From Nitriliruptorales bacterium (lineage in GTDB: Bacteria > Actinomycetota > Nitriliruptoria > Euzebyales > Egibacteraceae), in contig SLAO01000023.1 of assembly GCA_007126835.1 (NCBI GenBank), positions 1 through 5,504 on the forward strand: 5,504 nucleotides of DNA, written 5' to 3'. Positions within the stretch are counted from its first letter, which is position 1, and each line of letters starts with the position of its first letter. This document shows positions 1-5,504 of the stretch, piece by piece. The position numbers were made by a program, and so were the translations under genes. The notes under the pieces were generated by a model. The model searched no databases, was not told the origin of the DNA, and saw nothing but the letters and a program-made list of their open reading frames with translations.

Positions 1-321
1 GGGCAGGGCGTCGACCGCCGCGGCGATCATGCGCGGCCCGCCCGAGGCGTGGACGGTGACCATCGCGAGCCGGTGGTCGGCCAGCGCAGCAGCGGCGCCG
101 GCCACCGTGTTGGGGATGTCGTGCAGCTTGAGGTCGGCGAACACCGGGGCGTGGGCGGCGGCGATCGCCACCGCCTCGGGTCCGTGCGCGCTGAACGCCT
201 GCAGGCCCACCTTGAGCAGATCGACCTCGGGGCCGATCGCCGCGGCCAGCTGGGCGAGCTCGTCGCGGTCGGCGGTGTCGAGGGCACAGATCAGCGCCGG
301 CCCCCCAGCGGGCGTGGTCAC
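1..321 (-). CDS. pyrF: Orotidine-5'-phosphate decarboxylase, N-terminal part (cut by left edge)
   Basis: PyrF catalyses the last step of UMP synthesis in the cytoplasm, decarboxylating OMP to UMP on a homodimeric TIM barrel. The 107 codons visible begin GTG-ACC-ACG (319-321) and read without a stop to the window edge; the rest of the roughly 230-240-residue protein lies outside. Recognisable elements are ALD (residues 13-15, first-strand Asp), LKVG (36-39, phosphate-pocket Lys37) and the family signature FADLKLHDIPNTV (61-73), which holds the catalytic Asp63-Lys65-Asp68 charge network. VHASGG (90-95) follows. The DLKxHDIPNTV form marks the short type-1 (E. coli/Bacillus-like) group, not the longer type-2 group found in Mycobacterium. 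The GTG start overlaps the pyrD stop by 4 nt (GTGA), with no strong Shine-Dalgarno, so translation is probably coupled to pyrD. No start codon lies in the nearest eight upstream codons of this frame. Identity is very secure; only the exact start is inferred. Confidence 0.96.
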   Translation of the reverse strand, partial: MTTPAGGPALICALDTADRDELAQLAAAIGPEVDLLKVGLQAFSAHGPEAVAIAAAHAPVFADLKLHDIPNTVAGAAAALADHRLAMVTVHASGGPRMIAAAVDALP

Positions 322-1268
322 GTCACCACCGCGCCCCGCAGCTCCGCGATCGAGGTGTGTCCACGCGCGGCCAGCCAGTCGGGGAGGGCCTCGACGAGCT
401 CTAAGGGGGCGAAGGGGTTGCCGAACGTCGCGGTGCCCACCGCCACGGCGCTGGCGCCGGCCAGAACGAGCTCGACGACGTCCTCGACCGTGCGCACCCC
501 TCCCATGCCCAGGATCGGCAGCTCGGGCAGGCGCTGGTGGACCTGGTAGATGGCCCGCACGGCAACGGGTTTGATCGCCGGGCCCGACAGCCCACCGGTG
601 ACGCCGCCGAGGCGCGGGCGGCCCGTCTCGACGTCGATGGCCATGCCCGACAGGGTGTTGATCAGGCTCACCCCGTTCGCGCCGGCATCGCGGGCAGCCT
701 CGGCGATCGCGCCGATGTCGGTCACGTCCGGGGTCAGCTTGGCCAGCACCGGCACTGATGAGGCCCGCACCACCTGGGTGATCGCCTCGGCGGTGGTCTC
801 CTCCCGGCAGGCGAAGATCGTGTTGCGGTCCTCCACGTTGGGACACGAGATGTTCGCCTCGATCGCGACGATGCCCGGCCTGCCGCGGAGTCGCTCGGCC
901 AGGGTCCGGTACTCCGACACCGTCTTGCCCGCGATCGACGCGACCGTGCGGACCCCCCGCTGGGCGAGCCAGGCCAGGTCATCGGCGATCCACGCGTCGA
1001 TGCCGGGGTTCTGCAGCCCGATCGCGTTGAGCATCCCAGCCGACGTCTCGACCATCCGCGGCGTCGGAAGCCCGAGGCGCGGCTCGGGGGTGACCGACTT
1101 GACGACCACCGCGCCGAGTTCGGTGATGTCGAAGAACCGGTCGATCTCGCGGCCCGAGGCGAAGCACCCGCTGGCGGTGGTGATCGGGTTGGGCAGCCGC
1201 AGCGGCCGACCCGGGTCGGCCGACAAGTTGACCGACAGGTCGACGTCGGTGGCGGTGACCGTCGCCAT
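318..1268 (-). CDS. pyrD: Dihydroorotate dehydrogenase, class 1B catalytic (FMN) subunit
   Basis: PyrD oxidises dihydroorotate to orotate, the fourth step of UMP synthesis, on a TIM barrel carrying FMN. In the class 1B enzyme it forms a heterotetramer with PyrK, which takes the electrons to NAD+. The product is 316 residues, close to the usual 300-315. Motifs in order: NPITTASGCF (27-36), VVKSVT (55-60, FMN/substrate Lys57), NAIGLQNPG (81-89), NISCPN (139-144) with Cys142 as the catalytic base used by class 1 enzymes (class 2 has Ser), KLTPDVTDI (177-185), INTLSGMAID (203-212), GGLSGPAIKPVAVR (225-238), GMGGV (254-258) and VGTATFGNP (277-285, FMN phosphate site). NTLxGMAID and the adjacent pyrK mark class 1B. 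The ATG overlaps the pyrK stop (TGATG). I see no clear Shine-Dalgarno, so ribosomes probably re-initiate after pyrK. The frame stays open far upstream, but that region is pyrK in another frame. Oddity: the loop after the catalytic Cys reads VEDRNTIFACREE instead of the usual Gly-rich version. Confidence 0.97.
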   Translation of the reverse strand: MATVTATDVDLSVNLSADPGRPLRLPNPITTASGCFASGREIDRFFDITELGAVVVKSVTPEPRLGLPTPRMVETSAGMLNAIGLQNPGIDAWIADDLAWLAQRGVRTVASIAGKTVSEYRTLAERLRGRPGIVAIEANISCPNVEDRNTIFACREETTAEAITQVVRASSVPVLAKLTPDVTDIGAIAEAARDAGANGVSLINTLSGMAIDVETGRPRLGGVTGGLSGPAIKPVAVRAIYQVHQRLPELPILGMGGVRTVEDVVELVLAGASAVAVGTATFGNPFAPLELVEALPDWLAARGHTSIAELRGAVVT

Positions 1269-2178
1269 CAGCCCGGCGTGCCGTCGTCGGTGGCGGCGTC
1301 GGGATCGAGGCCGGCCATCAACGGGCTGCCGATCGCCTCCCAGGCGATGCGCTTGCCGTCGAGCACCGGACCCTCGACACACGCCCGGATGTTGGCGAAC
1401 CCGTCCTTGCGCCGGTAGGGGATCACGCAGGTCATGCACACGCCGACGCCGCAGGCCATCGCCTCTTCGACGGCGACCTGGCACGGCACGCGACGCTGGC
1501 GGGCGGCGGCGGCCACCCCGGCGAGCATCCCCATCGGCCCGCACGCGTAGATGACGTCGGCGCGGGTGGAGTCGAGCACCTCGTCGAGCACGTCGGTCAC
1601 CCGACCCTGCGTGCCAAACGAGCCGTCCTCGGTGGTAAAGCGCGTGGACGAGGCCAGCCGCTTGGCCTCGATGGCGTTGAAGACCCGATCGCCGTTGCGG
1701 GCGCCGAACAGCAGGTCCACGCGGTGACCCCGGTGCTGCAGGTGGCGGGCCAGGTACAGCAGCGGCGCCGCGCCGTACCCGCCGCCGATCAGCAGGCACG
1801 TCGAGGGTTGGCGGGGCTTGGGGAACCCGCGCCCGAGCGGTCCGACGACGTCGATCACGTCGTGCTTGCCCTGCCGCGCGAGGAACGCGGTGCCCGGGCC
1901 GACCACCTCGAAGACGATGTCGATCGTGCCGGCCCACGGCCCGTGCTGGCTGACCCCGGCCAGCGAGAACGGCCGCCGCAGCACGTTGCCCGACCCCTCC
2001 ACCCCGAGCGACACGAACTGGCCGGGCGTGGCGCGCGCGGCGACGTCGGGCGCCACGACCGTGAGCTGGTGGTAGCTGCCGACGCGCCGGTAGGCCAGCA
2101 CCTCGCAGATGGAGCGCACCGGCCCCTCGGCGCGCCCCCGCACGAACGGCGTCTGACCGCGACTCGACACGGTGGTCA

Positions 2179-2179
<1 letters not shown>
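1268..2179 (-). CDS. pyrK: Dihydroorotate dehydrogenase, electron-transfer subunit (FAD, [2Fe-2S])
   Basis: PyrK is the ferredoxin-reductase-like partner of class 1B PyrD. It carries electrons from FMN through a [2Fe-2S] cluster and FAD to NAD+. The product is 303 residues, longer than the roughly 250-260 usual for the family, with about 20 extra residues at the N-terminus and a short Asp/Gly-rich C-terminal tail. Visible domains: an FAD-binding beta-barrel (about 20-120) with PGQFVSL (52-58) and the FAD motif RRPFSL (68-73); an NAD-binding Rossmann-like domain with GGGYGAAPL (132-140), FGARN (158-162) and ACGPMGML (212-219); and a cluster domain with Cys243-x4-Cys248-x2-Cys251-x15-Cys267, followed by EGPVLDG (269-275). 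All four cluster ligands are present. The GTG start is preceded at 6 nt by AGGAG, which favours it over internal GTGs at codons 4, 13 and 21. The start overlaps the carB TAG and the stop overlaps the pyrD ATG. Related reductases share the fold, but the pyrD neighbour and the cluster motif make PyrK secure. Confidence 0.96.

Positions 2180-5504
<3,325 letters not shown>

Noticed and set aside
29..574. Overlapping plus-strand frames of 166-181 codons opposite pyrF and pyrD
   Set aside because: Two competing frames on the same strand, both Arg/Ala/Gly-rich and both antisense to pyrF/pyrD, indicate composition rather than genes.
550..1554. A 334-codon plus-strand open frame opposite pyrD and pyrK
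   Set aside because: It is antisense to two confident genes, crosses their junction and shows no domain or plausible start context.
1269..1937. Upstream extension of the pyrD frame into pyrK, giving a possible 539-residue protein or a frameshift-made PyrK-PyrD fusion
   Set aside because: The extra 223 residues are Arg-rich shadow sequence of pyrK. The TGATG junction places a normal ATG just before the conserved PyrD N-terminus, and I see no slippery heptamer at the junction.

Overview
This window is a stretch of a de novo pyrimidine (UMP) biosynthesis operon from a GC-rich bacterium. All genes lie on the minus strand, so transcription runs from high to low coordinates. In transcription order they are carB (carbamoyl-phosphate synthase large subunit, lacking only the first base of its likely start codon at the right edge), pyrK (electron-transfer subunit of class 1B dihydroorotate dehydrogenase), pyrD (catalytic subunit of the same enzyme) and pyrF (orotidine-5'-phosphate decarboxylase, first 107 codons, running off the left edge). 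Essentially every base is coding.

Layout: carB fills 2179-5504, pyrK 1268-2179, pyrD 318-1268 and pyrF 1-321. All three junctions overlap: carB/pyrK by 1 nt (TAGTG), pyrK/pyrD by 1 nt (TGATG) and pyrD/pyrF by 4 nt (GTGA). This implies one polycistronic message with translational coupling. A good Shine-Dalgarno sequence (AGGAG, 6 nt spacing) lies inside the end of carB in front of the pyrK GTG start. There is no intergenic space, and I see no promoter, terminator, RNA gene, mobile element, repeat array or CRISPR.

How the genes work together: CarB, with a CarA glutaminase expected just upstream of the window, makes carbamoyl phosphate for the pathway. PyrD with PyrK oxidises dihydroorotate to orotate, passing electrons through FMN, a [2Fe-2S] cluster and FAD to NAD+. 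After PRPP-dependent conversion of orotate to OMP (pyrE, not seen here), PyrF decarboxylates OMP to UMP. UMP is the expected feedback ligand of the C-terminal MGS domain of CarB.

Organism: strongly GC-rich codon use and an actinobacterial-looking CarB (for example the ANRDKR...FPVKRLAELGF...LATEGTAEVLRR segment and MTDPEFAD..YVEPITPAFVE) suggest Actinomycetota. The NAD-linked PyrDK enzyme and the short type-1 PyrF differ from what I know of Mycobacterium and Streptomyces. An early-branching class such as Acidimicrobiia is plausible, but this is inference. The window is ordinary core metabolism, and I find no convincing evidence of an undescribed system.
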